A DNA stretch of 64,000 bases from positions 372,001 through 436,000 of the forward strand of contig NZ_CP048810.1 in assembly GCF_013347965.1 (NCBI RefSeq). The letters are read 5' to 3'. Origin of the DNA: Pseudomonas bijieensis. GTDB lineage: Bacteria > Pseudomonadota > Gammaproteobacteria > Pseudomonadales > Pseudomonadaceae. A program made the translations under genes and the position numbers. The notes under the pieces are model-generated. The model saw nothing but the letters and a program-made list of their open reading frames with translations, was not told where the DNA came from and searched no databases. Positions 33,292 through 41,922 of this stretch are shown here, piece by piece. Within the stretch, counting starts at the first letter, position 1, and the number at the start of each line of letters is the position of its first letter.

Positions 33292-33828
33292 TTGCCCACC
33301 GCCCACGTTTTCATCGCCACCAGCCTGGATGGCTTCATCGCCCGGCCCGACGGCGACATCGACTGGCTTCTACAGCGCGACGATCCATCCGAAGACCACG
33401 GCTATTCAGACTTCATCGCCGACAAGGACGTCATCGTGATGGGGCGTGGGAGCTATGAGAAGGTACGGACCTTCGACACCTGGTTCTACGACCGGCCCGT
33501 GGTGGTGGTGTCTGAGCAGTTAGCCGATTCGCCAGTGCCCGAGGTGTTGAGGGGCAAGCTGCGTTTCTCCAGCCTGGCACCCAAGGATTTGATGACGGAG
33601 CTGGCAAGCCAAGGCGTGCAGCGCGTCTATGTGGATGGCGGACAGGTGGTGCAGTCGTTCCTGCGCGATGGCTTGGTCACCGATATGGTGATCACCACCG
33701 TTCCCGTGTTGATCGGCTCGGGGCGGCCGTTGTTCGGGGGGCTTGGGCGGGATGTGGATTTGCAACTCGTATCCAGCCGCAGCTTTCCTTCGGGGCTGGT
33801 GCAGTCCACCTACCGATTGGTCCCATGA
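33292..33828 (+). CDS. Dihydrofolate-reductase/RibD-like reductase with TTG start
   Basis: A 178-residue RibD C-terminal/DHFR-fold protein: AHVFIATSLDGFIARPDGDIDWL, then DVIVMGRGSYEKV and VYVDGGQVVQSFLRDGLVTDMVITTVPVLIGSG. The best start is TTG at 33292, because AAGGAG (33280-33285) is six bases upstream and the domain begins at once. The longer in-frame reading from 33145 runs through the CMD gene. It is probably an NADPH-dependent reductase of unknown substrate. It is likely cotranscribed with the CMD-like gene 64 bases upstream. Confidence 0.82.
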   Translation: MPTAHVFIATSLDGFIARPDGDIDWLLQRDDPSEDHGYSDFIADKDVIVMGRGSYEKVRTFDTWFYDRPVVVVSEQLADSPVPEVLRGKLRFSSLAPKDLMTELASQGVQRVYVDGGQVVQSFLRDGLVTDMVITTVPVLIGSGRPLFGGLGRDVDLQLVSSRSFPSGLVQSTYRLVP

Positions 33829-33837
33829 CCCGCCGAC

Positions 33838-35604
33838 TCAGCGTACACGGTCGCGGCTTTGCACCGCCAGGTCCAGGGCCTTTTGCATATCCAACCGTGC
33901 CGAGCGGCCGACGTCTTTGTCGTTTAGCTGGTAGCGACGCTCCGACGGCAGGATGGGCGCGGTGAGGTCTTCGGCGTCCATCTGTTCGAAGTCGTGGTTG
34001 TCGCCGATGGTCATGGCGCTGCGGCGTAGCAACATGCGCAGTTGTTCGGGTTGCAGTTGCGGGTTGATGGACAGCATCGCCGCCAGCAGGCCCGCGACCA
34101 TGGGGGTGGCGTAGGAGGTGCCGCAATGCACTGCGCTGTCCTGGCCGGCGCTGGTCGTCGAGGCGTGGGCGCAAGCGGCGGCGGTGATGTCGACGCGCAT
34201 GTCGATGTTCGAGGAGCTGCGTTTGACCGCATAGGCCGGGTCGTCGACGCCGACATCAGTGCGCTCGCTGCGCTGGTGCCCGCCGACCACCAGCAATTGT
34301 TCGGTGATGAAGGAGGAGGGCAGGCGGTATTCATCGCTGCCCGAGAACGAAGATCCATTGCCGGCGGAGTTCACCACGATCACGTCAGGATGTTCCTTGC
34401 GCAGCCAGAGGAAAAACTCCTCCAGTAGCTCCTCGTAACCACCCATGGCGATGCCCGAGCGCAGCAGCGAGTCGACGTCATCGCCCTTGATGTCTTTGGC
34501 GCCGACGCGGTGGATGCCCCAGCTCCAGTTCAGCACGCGCACGCCGTCTTCCACGAGGTTGACCGAGGCGGCGATATTGGCGGTGATCCCGGCATCGGAA
34601 TTGCGTTCGACGATGACCTCGAAACCACCACTGGCCTTGTCCAGGCCGCGGAGGAAACCGGTGTTGCCGCTGTCGTCCCAACGCGCGGCGAGGATGCCAG
34701 CGACGGTCGTGCCGTGGTTGTCCGACTTGTCTGCATCGCGTGCGTAGACACAGGTGCGCGGGGGCGAGCAGGCGCCGACGTTGTCTGCGAAATCCGTCGT
34801 GTCGAAATCCACATCGCGCTCGATCAGGCCGATGCGCACCGGCTGCGGTTGGATGGGTGGTTGTCGCCCGGGGATACGGCGTTGGTAATAGTTCACCGCG
34901 TCGAGAAAGCGATTTGCGGCCCATTCGTCGGAGTCCAGGGCCGGTTTCTTCGGTTCTTCTGGATGAGTTGCGGCCTGCTCGGTTTCTTCGGCCGAGGACT
35001 CCTCGATCACCACAGCATCCACGCTGGTCTCGCTGCCCAGGCGCAGCACCAGGGCGTCGCGCTGCACCAGGTCCTTGGCCGGCAGGCGCAGCTGATACAG
35101 ATTCAGGGGCGAGATGCTGCCGACCACTTTTGCCCCGTACTTCTGGGCCAGGCGCTCGGCTTCCTGGCGGCCATCACGGTCTTCCTCGATCAGCACGCTG
35201 ACCAGGTCGACGTAAGTGGTCAGGCCGTCCATGTTCTTCGCCACTTCGTCCGGCCCGGCAGCCAGCACGTGACTGTTGCGCAGGGTCAGCCAGGCGGCAT
35301 TGCTGGCGCGCGGGCCGTCCTGCAGCCAGAGTGGGCCGCTCTGGTAATTGGCGCCGTCCAGGCGCAAGCGCAGGTTTTCCCCTTCACGCTGGACCGCATC
35401 TGCGGGTATCGTCTTGGCGCCCAGGTTCAATTGCGGCGTTCCGTCTCCCAGCCCGCGTACGGTCAGGCACCAGTCTTGGTGCTGGGTTTCCAGCAGGTCG
35501 CCGCAGCGTTTCAGGTTTTCCAGCCGCAGGGGTTCAGGCGCAGCGGTCGCTGTGCCGGCATTGAACGTGAACAACGTGGCGAGGGCAGCGAATCGTAGGA
35601 GCAT
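33838..35604 (-). CDS. Exported S8 (subtilisin-like) serine protease with Glu in place of catalytic Asp
   Basis: A 588-residue protein starting at the ATG at 35604, which gives a signal peptide (MLLRFAALATLFTFNAGTATAA). A 230-residue N-terminal region is not recognised. The S8 domain has His297 (DNHGTTVAG), the oxyanion Asn in NSAGNGSS and Ser497 (CGTSYATPMVAGL). At the catalytic Asp position the sequence is IGLIERDVDF, so Glu262 stands where VIDTG is expected, with Asp264 two residues on. Activity may be altered. Periplasmic or surface location is likely. Downstream of a divergent-type junction, it converges on the RibD-like gene. Confidence 0.85.
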   Translation of the reverse strand: MLLRFAALATLFTFNAGTATAAPEPLRLENLKRCGDLLETQHQDWCLTVRGLGDGTPQLNLGAKTIPADAVQREGENLRLRLDGANYQSGPLWLQDGPRASNAAWLTLRNSHVLAAGPDEVAKNMDGLTTYVDLVSVLIEEDRDGRQEAERLAQKYGAKVVGSISPLNLYQLRLPAKDLVQRDALVLRLGSETSVDAVVIEESSAEETEQAATHPEEPKKPALDSDEWAANRFLDAVNYYQRRIPGRQPPIQPQPVRIGLIERDVDFDTTDFADNVGACSPPRTCVYARDADKSDNHGTTVAGILAARWDDSGNTGFLRGLDKASGGFEVIVERNSDAGITANIAASVNLVEDGVRVLNWSWGIHRVGAKDIKGDDVDSLLRSGIAMGGYEELLEEFFLWLRKEHPDVIVVNSAGNGSSFSGSDEYRLPSSFITEQLLVVGGHQRSERTDVGVDDPAYAVKRSSSNIDMRVDITAAACAHASTTSAGQDSAVHCGTSYATPMVAGLLAAMLSINPQLQPEQLRMLLRRSAMTIGDNHDFEQMDAEDLTAPILPSERRYQLNDKDVGRSARLDMQKALDLAVQSRDRVR

Positions 35605-35701
35605 GAGCCAGGTTTCTTTGCCGAGGGTCTTGTTGCTCCGACTGTTACGTCGCTCGCTTCGTTCAGCGGGATAACGACACTCAGCGAGTACCCGTTCCGG
35701 T

Positions 35702-36268
35702 TCAGAAGCTTTCGAGCCGCACTTCAAGACCCGCGTGCCGTGCGAGCTCGATCATGGCTTCAACCTGGTCGGCATTGGCGATGAAGCCGATATACTCGTC
35801 GCCACCGGAGTTCAGGTGCAGATAGCGTTTGTCGAACGCCGCCAGCCATTGGTCGAGATTGGCCAGCGTCTCCGACATCGACAGCGGGCCCTCATGGCGG
35901 TAGGGGTAAATTTCTTTCACCCCGCTGGCGCTGACCAGATAGGGCACCAGATATTCGAAACCATCAAAGCCGTTCCAATCGACGCCTAGCAAAGCCAAGT
36001 GTTCGAGCTTCTGGCCCCGGTCTGCATCCAGCACACCGTCCACCAGCGCGGTGGCCGGCTCCTGGCCCGAGCCGTAAATGCGCAGCACGCGCCTGACCAG
36101 CCTGGCACGTTCGGCTTCTGGCATGCGGGCCAGTAGGGCTTGCGTGAACGTCTTGAGTTCGGCGCGATAAGGATGCAGCTCCCGCATGATCGCCGCGTCG
36201 CTGACGGTCGTTTCCTCCGGTGGAGGCAAGGTAAAGCGGCCACCGAACAAGCGATCAAGAATGCCCAT
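35702..36268 (-). CDS. Hypothetical protein, possibly DUF6630-like
   Basis: A 188-residue cytoplasmic protein with a good ribosome site (AAGGAAAGGGA) before the ATG. It contains HLALLGVDWNGFDGFEYLVPYLV and ends GGDEYIGFIANADQVEAMIELARHAGLEV, a small alpha/beta fold ending that recalls DUF6630 proteins; the match is from memory and uncertain. It is followed by another small unknown protein gene. Neither neighbour gives a clear role. Confidence 0.65.
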   Translation of the reverse strand: MGILDRLFGGRFTLPPPEETTVSDAAIMRELHPYRAELKTFTQALLARMPEAERARLVRRVLRIYGSGQEPATALVDGVLDADRGQKLEHLALLGVDWNGFDGFEYLVPYLVSASGVKEIYPYRHEGPLSMSETLANLDQWLAAFDKRYLHLNSGGDEYIGFIANADQVEAMIELARHAGLEVRLESF

Positions 36269-36306
36269 TCCCTTTCCTTAAGTCGTCCATTCTTTCTAGC
36301 CAACCG

Positions 36307-36600
36307 TTATACGCGCTCAACGTGAACGCGATACTTGATGTCCCGATCAAAATGATCTTCTGGGTTTTCGTAAGCTTCAAGCTTTTCCAGGAACCCTGCT
36401 TGCTCAAGGATCAGCAAATCCTCAAGGGTCCAATCAAACGGGAAGTCGCTGGAAAAGCTTTCACCCTGGTACTCAACCCAGTGAAAAACCGGGAAGGGCA
36501 GGTAACCGAGCCACTCTGATCGATAGGTGATCTCGTCGGATTCGCTACTCGTTACCACGGCGCGGATCTTGTGTTTGATCGCTTCTTGACGTTCATCCAT
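36307..36600 (-). CDS. Hypothetical acidic protein
   Basis: A 97-residue protein when started at the ATG at 36600 (MDERQEAIKHKI). It is rich in acidic and aromatic residues (WLGYLPFPVFHWVEYQGESFSSDFPFDW) and ends IKYRVHVERV. Lower GC than its neighbours. I do not recognise the family. It lies between an arsH gene and a hypothetical gene on the same strand, and its size and composition would fit an immunity-type protein, but no toxin is visible. Confidence 0.6.
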   Translation of the reverse strand: MDERQEAIKHKIRAVVTSSESDEITYRSEWLGYLPFPVFHWVEYQGESFSSDFPFDWTLEDLLILEQAGFLEKLEAYENPEDHFDRDIKYRVHVERV

Positions 36601-36647
36601 GGTGTTTCGATCCTGACTGTTTACCACTGGCGTCCCAACCACCGCGC

Positions 36648-37382
36648 CTAGATAGACCTCTGGTTAACCCGCTTGGAGAGCGCTTCGGCGCTTTCCTTGC
36701 GCTCGGAGTAGCGGTCGACCAAATAGTTTTCTCGGCCGCGCACCAGCAAGGTGAACTTCATCAGTTCCTCCATGACATCGACAACCCGGTCGTAATAGGA
36801 CGATGGCTTCATGCGCCCGGCTTCGTCGAACTCAAGGAAGGCTTTGGGCACGGAAGATTGATTGGGGATCGTGACCATGCGCATCCAGCGACCCAGCACC
36901 CGAAGTTGGTTCACCGTGTTGAAGGATTGCGAGCCGCCGCACACCTGCATCACCGCCAAGGTCTTGCCTTGCGAAGGGCGAATCGCACCCAGGGCGAGCG
37001 GGATCCAGTCGATCTGCGCCTTGAACACCGCCGACATCGAACCATGGCGTTCTGGCGAGCACCAGACCTGGCCTTCCGACCACATCACCAGGTCGCGCAG
37101 TTCCTGCACCTTGGGGTGATCGACGGGGGCATCGTCCGGCAGCGGCAGCCCGGAGGGATCGAAGATTGCGATTTCGGCGCCCATGAGCTCCAACAGGCGT
37201 GCCGCTTCGCGGGTCAGCAATTGGCTGAAGGAGCGCTCGCGGGTTGATCCGTACAGTAAAAGTATGCGCGGTTTGTGCTGTGGCTCTGCGCCCTTTGCGA
37301 GCTTTTCCGATGTGGGTGCATCGAAGAGCGACAGGTCAAGATTTGGAAAGTCATTCGGGTTTTCGCTGGAGGACTCGGTCAT
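36648..37382 (-). CDS. arsH: ArsH, NADPH-dependent organoarsenical oxidase/FMN reductase
   Basis: A 244-residue flavodoxin-like protein. [28 protein letters not shown] is the FMN-binding opening, then [23 protein letters not shown] and the ArsH-typical [24 protein letters not shown]. The ATG at 37382 with GGAG upstream is preferred over a GTG one codon earlier. ArsH oxidises trivalent organoarsenicals and reduces quinones or dyes. No arsR, arsB or arsC is adjacent, so this is an orphan arsH; an inverted repeat sits about 100 bases upstream. Confidence 0.92.
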   Translation of the reverse strand: MTESSSENPNDFPNLDLSLFDAPTSEKLAKGAEPQHKPRILLLYGSTRERSFSQLLTREAARLLELMGAEIAIFDPSGLPLPDDAPVDHPKVQELRDLVMWSEGQVWCSPERHGSMSAVFKAQIDWIPLALGAIRPSQGKTLAVMQVCGGSQSFNTVNQLRVLGRWMRMVTIPNQSSVPKAFLEFDEAGRMKPSSYYDRVVDVMEELMKFTLLVRGRENYLVDRYSERKESAEALSKRVNQRSI

Positions 37383-37483
37383 CACAAATCTCCAATCCGG
37401 AACGTGAACAGGACTTGCATGGATGGCTCCTGCCGCTTTTGGCGGACATCAAGGGCTCAAGTGCAGAGCCGAAAGAGTGATCG

Positions 37484-37519
37484 ATATATGGATGCGTGCA
37501 TATTCGTATTTCCATATAT
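37484..37519. promoter_or_regulatory. Inverted repeat upstream of arsH
   Basis: ATATATGGA at 37484-37492 and TCCATATAT at 37511-37519 are perfect inverted arms around an 18-base centre containing CATATTCGTAT. The position, about 100 bases before the arsH start, and the AT-rich palindromic form would suit an ArsR-type operator, but the distance leaves other uses open. Confidence 0.45.
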
Positions 37520-37678
37520 TTATCGCAAGTCGCAATTATCTGACTGCCTGGGATTTTACTGATGGCAGATGACGACAAAGGGGAAGGGCGGCAGCCTGGA
37601 GCCAGCCCGGCAGAACTGAAGCTCAAGCTTGAGATCAGCAGCGAGGCGCAGCGCTTCAGAGGAGGGTGGTGATGTGGA

Positions 37679-37840
37679 TCAGCTTTCCGCGGGCGTGATG
37701 GGCGCATCACTGGCTTCAGCCGCCAGTTTCAGTCGGTCGGCTTTGCTGATGTATTGATTCTTGCTTTTGGGCGCCAGCTTGGCACTGGCCTTTTTGGCGT
37801 TAGCCTTCAATAACTGGTTTATTTTCTTGCGGCGATTCAT
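37679..37840 (-). CDS. Small basic protein, DUF2986 type
   Basis: A 53-residue protein starting MNRRKKINQLLKANAKKA and continuing SKNQYISKADRLKLAAEA. This lysine-rich opening with the YISKADR segment is the pattern of DUF2986, a small conserved family of gamma-proteobacteria. Its role is unknown; nucleic-acid or ribosome contact is plausible given the charge. The start is the only ATG. Confidence 0.75.
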   Translation of the reverse strand: MNRRKKINQLLKANAKKASAKLAPKSKNQYISKADRLKLAAEASDAPITPAES

Positions 37841-37875
37841 GTCGTTTTGCTCAGCGTGTCAATGTTTGGATGGTA

Positions 37876-38799
37876 TCAGCTTTCCGTTTTCTCAGGATTT
37901 TTCCTGATGTTGGCAACGGGCTTCACCCGGCGCTCGATGATGATCGAGTCATTCGGAATCTCCAGCCGGATCGCCGTTTCCTCGGTGCGCATTTCAATGA
38001 GCGTCGAGTTGCCCACACCTCGGAAAATCACCGTCGCATTTTCAAAGCGTTTGTAATTTTCCAGCGGGGAATCCTTAGGGGCTGGCAACAGGTTGGCATA
38101 AGGTGGTTTCACCAGAATCGTGGCCCTTTCTATGCGTATTTGCGCGAAGCGCATGGCCGCTTGCAGCAAGTCCGAGGTCACGCCTCCCATGAGCAGGGGC
38201 GTCAGCAGGATGACACAGACAATCATCGCCCTGGTTTTCTTCAAGGGTTTCATTTCAGCATGGGGCTTGTGCTCAGGATGCTCTGGACCGGTGACTTCAA
38301 GCGCTGCTTTTATTTTCTTGTTCTGCTCCAGATAGGCTGAGTAAACGATGTACTGAAAAACGGGCAGAAGGATAAGCGGGATGTGTTCCAAGGGGCTTCT
38401 GCGGGTAAGGAAATAAATGGTCACTGCGCCGCATATTCCAAAAAACACCGAGAAGAACGTAATTTTCGGTCGCTTGAATTCCAGTATGTTTTTTTTACCG
38501 GTGACTTTTCCATGTAGCCAGGCGAAACCTCTAAGCACGGGAATGAAAAATTGGGAAAGCAGCACCCCGGCCGCCGTGACGGAAACTGAAAAGTAAACAC
38601 ACACCAGCCCAAAGCAAAATGCCGCGACCAGAAATAACAAGCTGTCTCCAATCGAGACGCCTTGTGGGTAATGGCCGTTGCTCAATAGGTAACTGACGAT
38701 GCACGTGCCGCCGATCAGTAATCCTATTTTTGCTGACAGAGAGAGAAGCTTTGTAGCGATCTCAATCTGCTTTTCGAGTCCCGTGGTTGCTTCCTGCAT
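37876..38799 (-). CDS. Hypothetical inner-membrane protein
   Basis: A 307-residue protein. AAGGAG eight bases before the ATG at 38799 fixes the start, in preference to a GTG one codon earlier. There are about six hydrophobic segments in the first 220 residues (IGLLIGGTCIVSYLL, SLLFLVAAFCFGLVCVYFSV, ITFFSVFFGICGAVTIYFL, PLILLPVFQYIVYSAYL, RAMIVCVILLTPLLMGGV). The C-terminal 90 residues are soluble and end in a charged tail. The family is not recognised. GC is lower than the surroundings. Confidence 0.72.
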   Translation of the reverse strand: MQEATTGLEKQIEIATKLLSLSAKIGLLIGGTCIVSYLLSNGHYPQGVSIGDSLLFLVAAFCFGLVCVYFSVSVTAAGVLLSQFFIPVLRGFAWLHGKVTGKKNILEFKRPKITFFSVFFGICGAVTIYFLTRRSPLEHIPLILLPVFQYIVYSAYLEQNKKIKAALEVTGPEHPEHKPHAEMKPLKKTRAMIVCVILLTPLLMGGVTSDLLQAAMRFAQIRIERATILVKPPYANLLPAPKDSPLENYKRFENATVIFRGVGNSTLIEMRTEETAIRLEIPNDSIIIERRVKPVANIRKNPEKTES

Positions 38800-38953
38800 C
38801 ACCCAATCTCCTTGATATTACGCATAGGATGGTCGTTACCTGACTCATCGCTCTGTGGGTAGCATAGTGATGATTTTGCTTCTTGTGGCGAGGCGGCAGC
38901 CGAGGTCTGTCGCGGGAGAGATCCGTGGACCTGGCCCCCGTCCTCCGGCCACG

Positions 38954-40420
38954 CTATCCCACGTAATACTTATCCCAAAGCTTGTTCCGGAATCGTTTCT
39001 GCGGATCGAACCGCGCCTTGAGTGCGAACAACCGTTGCGCCCCGGGATAGGCCCGCGAGAACTGTTGTCGCGTTGCATGCAACTGATAGGGCAGGTAGTA
39101 GGTGCCCCCAAACGCCAGGGCAATATCGATCAGTTCGCGTGTCCATACGCCGACCTTCTCGCGGTCGGCCACGCCAACGTGTTGCCAGTAATAAAGTACG
39201 AATGAAAAGACTTCCTCCCGTGCCCAGGACAGGCACGAGTCAGGGGTGGGTGGCGCGTGCCGGATGGAAATGTTGATGGCATCGACGTCATGCACCTTGA
39301 GTAGATCGGCCATTTGCATGACAAACGCGTTGAGGTGGGCCACCGGTACAAAATATTCCTGCAACGCGTAGGTGCTATTGCGGGTAGCGATCGGTCCGAG
39401 GGAGGCGACGTCCCGGCTGGCCTCGTAATTGCGGCGTACCACCGGGTGGCTGAGGTAGCGTAATGGATCGACCACATCCTTGCGAAGCAACGGGCCGCCG
39501 GGGAGTCTGGCCACGCCCCACATGATGGTTTGATCGAATGTGTACGATTGCCCCGGTGCAACCAGCCGATCTTCGACGGTCAGCGCTTTTTCCGTGGCGT
39601 ACCAGGTGATGGCGGTGGCCTGGTCAAAGTTGGGCGGCGCCAGATCGGCGTTGTGCAGGATTGCCTGATCGTTTCCGCGGATCTGCTCATTGAAAAATTT
39701 AGGGTAATCGGCAACCGGCATGTGGTGTACCTGGCGTTCCATCGTGACGTTGGATGCCAGCTCCAATTCGATTTCTGTGATGACGCCCATCGCGCCATAG
39801 CCACCGATGGTTGCGTGAAACAGGTCGGTATTTGTGGTGCGAGAGGCTTCCACGACTGAACCGTCGGCGAGCACCAGTTGCAAGGCGCATACCGAGTTGT
39901 TCATCGGGCCGGCACTGACGTAACGCCCATGAGCGTTGACTGACAGCGCCCCGCCGACGGTGAAGTTGGCGTAGCTCTGCATGATCTTTACCGAAAGATC
40001 GTCTGGGTCGATGACGGTTTGAAGGTCGCGCCAGCGCATTCCTGACTGTACGCGTATGACCTTTTGCTCAGGTGAGTAGCGGATGACTTGATTGAACTGA
40101 CGCATATCGAGGTGCAGGCTGTCTTCGGTGGCAATCTGTCCACCCATGCTGTAGCGACCACCCCCGATGCTCACCGGGCCTGCCCACAGGGCCAACGCCT
40201 GTCGGATCTCATCGGTGGTGCGCGGAGCCAGCAGGCGATTCACCCAGACCGGGTTGAGTCGTGTCACATCGTTGACCAGGACGCCCGAAGAGGCTGCCCA
40301 GGACGACCAAGGCGACAGCACGCCGAAGGCAACCCCGGTCATGCCTGCCTGAAGCAGGCTGCGCCGGGTGAGACAGGGCGACGATCTTGAAGGGTCAAAC
40401 ACCTGTGCATCGTTGGTCAT
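38954..40420 (-). CDS. Tat-exported FAD-linked oxidase
   Basis: A 488-residue flavoprotein with a twin-arginine signal (LTRRSLLQAGMTGVAFGVLS, residues 17-36). The FAD domain has GPVSIGGGRYSMGGQ and NFTVGGALSVNAHGRYVSAGPMNNSV; a berberine-bridge-type His-Cys double attachment is not evident. ARFDPQKRFRNKLWDKYY closes the protein as in aldonolactone/alditol-type oxidases. A periplasmic sugar- or lactone-type oxidation is possible. Its ATG overlaps the stop of the YiiX-like gene (ATGA). Confidence 0.82.
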   Translation of the reverse strand: MTNDAQVFDPSRSSPCLTRRSLLQAGMTGVAFGVLSPWSSWAASSGVLVNDVTRLNPVWVNRLLAPRTTDEIRQALALWAGPVSIGGGRYSMGGQIATEDSLHLDMRQFNQVIRYSPEQKVIRVQSGMRWRDLQTVIDPDDLSVKIMQSYANFTVGGALSVNAHGRYVSAGPMNNSVCALQLVLADGSVVEASRTTNTDLFHATIGGYGAMGVITEIELELASNVTMERQVHHMPVADYPKFFNEQIRGNDQAILHNADLAPPNFDQATAITWYATEKALTVEDRLVAPGQSYTFDQTIMWGVARLPGGPLLRKDVVDPLRYLSHPVVRRNYEASRDVASLGPIATRNSTYALQEYFVPVAHLNAFVMQMADLLKVHDVDAINISIRHAPPTPDSCLSWAREEVFSFVLYYWQHVGVADREKVGVWTRELIDIALAFGGTYYLPYQLHATRQQFSRAYPGAQRLFALKARFDPQKRFRNKLWDKYYVG

Positions 40421-41034
40421 GCGGTGTCACTCAGTTGTGAATCGAAAATGACACGCACGTCCGGGCTTTGAAGCAGGCTGGCCGGCGTGACGGTACGACG
40501 TCGCCAAGGAATTCGGCCGAAATACCACAGCCGCCAGAAGGCCAGGTTCGGATCGGCATTATCTTGCAGCAAGGTCGCGAACGTCTCCACCTCACCGAGC
40601 TGGAGGTTCGTCGCTTCATCGATCACCTCACGCACGAAACGAGAGCAGAACTGGCGCCGCGAGCTTATGTTGAAGCCGGTGTCATAGAACGTACCCAGCC
40701 GATGATCGGCGGCGTTCTGAAGCGCCTTGCGTTGCGTGTCGGTGAGTGGCCGCGTGAGCCTCGCCACTGTGCAGCGTCCATGCTCGGAGCGCTTGATAAA
40801 CCGGGTGAGCGAGGTGGTGCGCGAAAGCGGAAACGTGCTTTCTGCAATCAACGGCTCACCACCATGGTTGTCGACCACCACACCCACATGGTTCGTCCAT
40901 GAGTTCGTCGCATTGGCGACTTCCAGGAAGGGCCGCGCGGTGACCCGGATGAACACCATATCGCCAATCTGCAGATCGACCATGGATGGTCCGCCTGATG
41001 TTGGAGAAACGTGCGCTGCATTTTTGCTGAACAT
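40417..41034 (-). CDS. YiiX/NlpC-P60-like papain-fold protein
   Basis: A 205-residue protein when started at the ATG at 41034, which has GAGAGG seven bases upstream. LQIGDMVFIRVTARPF followed by NHVGVVVDNHGGEPLIAEST is the Cys-less opening of a permuted papain fold (YiiX/YebB type). RQFCSRFVREVIDEATN supplies the Cys, and the His lies in TNHVGVV. Such proteins are predicted amidases or acyl-linkage hydrolases. It is cotranscribed with the FAD oxidase and divergent from an XRE regulator. Confidence 0.7.
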   Translation of the reverse strand: MFSKNAAHVSPTSGGPSMVDLQIGDMVFIRVTARPFLEVANATNSWTNHVGVVVDNHGGEPLIAESTFPLSRTTSLTRFIKRSEHGRCTVARLTRPLTDTQRKALQNAADHRLGTFYDTGFNISSRRQFCSRFVREVIDEATNLQLGEVETFATLLQDNADPNLAFWRLWYFGRIPWRRRTVTPASLLQSPDVRVIFDSQLSDTA

Positions 41035-41118
41035 GCTGACCTCTCGGCTCTGTTGAGCTTCAAGCATGGGGAGGTGGTTGCGTAATTCGCAACTTGTTCG
41101 TGCGTATTTCGCTAAGCT

Positions 41119-41133
41119 GATACCGACGGTATC
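41119..41133. promoter_or_regulatory. Palindromic operator upstream of XRE gene
   Basis: GATACCGACGGTATC is a perfect 15-base palindrome with a central A, 15 bases before the start codon of the XRE-family gene and in the divergent space with the YiiX-like gene. This is typical of an autoregulatory XRE operator. Confidence 0.6.
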
Positions 41134-41147
41134 GGATATCAATACTT

Positions 41148-41882
41148 ATGACCCAGATTACTCAACTCATCTCCACCCTGAAGCAACGCCTCAAGGCCGC
41201 CGGCATGACCTATCGGGACGTTGCCCAAGCGCTCGACCTGTCGGAGCCCAGCGTTAAGCGTTTGCTCGCCAGCGGTCGCCTGACGCTCGAACGCCTGGCC
41301 CAACTCTGTGAGTTGCTGGGCCTGACGATGGCGGAATTGCTTCAAGAGGCAGAGCGGTCGGCCCCACGCCTGCAGATGCTGACGCGTGAGCAGGAAGCGC
41401 AACTGGTCTCAAACGAAAAGTTATTGCTGGTGGCGGTGTGTGCGCTGAATCACTGGTCACTGGAAGACATGGTGTCTGCCTACTGCGTGTCAAAAGCCGA
41501 GTGCATCAAGCATTTGTTGGTGTTGGAGCGGATGGGCCTGGCGGACCTGAAGCCGGGAAATCGCATCAGGTTGCTGGTCGCGCGGGATTTCGATTGGCTG
41601 CCGGACGGCCCTATCCGAGGGTTCTTCCTGCGACAGGGTTTGCCGGATTTCATGGCGAGCCGATTCGACGTCCCCGATGAAACCCTGCACTTTGCCCATG
41701 GCATGCTGACCCAGCCCGCTTACGCCCAGTTGCAAGTCGACATCCACAAGTTGCGCAGCAAACTGGCGGCGCTTCATAACGAATCGTTGACCGCGCCGCT
41801 GTCCGAAAAACGTGGGACTGCGCTGTTGCTGGCGATGCGCGTTTGGGAGCCGCAGGTGTTCAGGCAGCTTAAGCGGGGGTAG
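41148..41882 (+). CDS. XRE-family transcriptional regulator
   Basis: A 244-residue protein. The HTH is at residues 8-62 (LKQRLKAAGMTYRDVAQALDLSEPSVKRLLASGRLTLERLAQLCELLGLTMAELL). The rest, about 180 residues, has no recognised domain and probably senses a ligand or dimerises. It is divergent from the YiiX/FAD-oxidase pair, with a perfect palindrome in between, so the pair is the likely target. Confidence 0.85.
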   Translation: MTQITQLISTLKQRLKAAGMTYRDVAQALDLSEPSVKRLLASGRLTLERLAQLCELLGLTMAELLQEAERSAPRLQMLTREQEAQLVSNEKLLLVAVCALNHWSLEDMVSAYCVSKAECIKHLLVLERMGLADLKPGNRIRLLVARDFDWLPDGPIRGFFLRQGLPDFMASRFDVPDETLHFAHGMLTQPAYAQLQVDIHKLRSKLAALHNESLTAPLSEKRGTALLLAMRVWEPQVFRQLKRG

Positions 41883-41922
41883 ATCGATAGGTCACTTGTG
41901 GATGAATCGACTGGGCCAGGTA

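Noticed and set aside
37562..37672. 36-codon plus-strand frame (MADDDKGEGRQPG...) near the arsH upstream region
   Set aside because: No ribosome site and no recognisable sequence; it overlaps no conserved signal and is likely chance.
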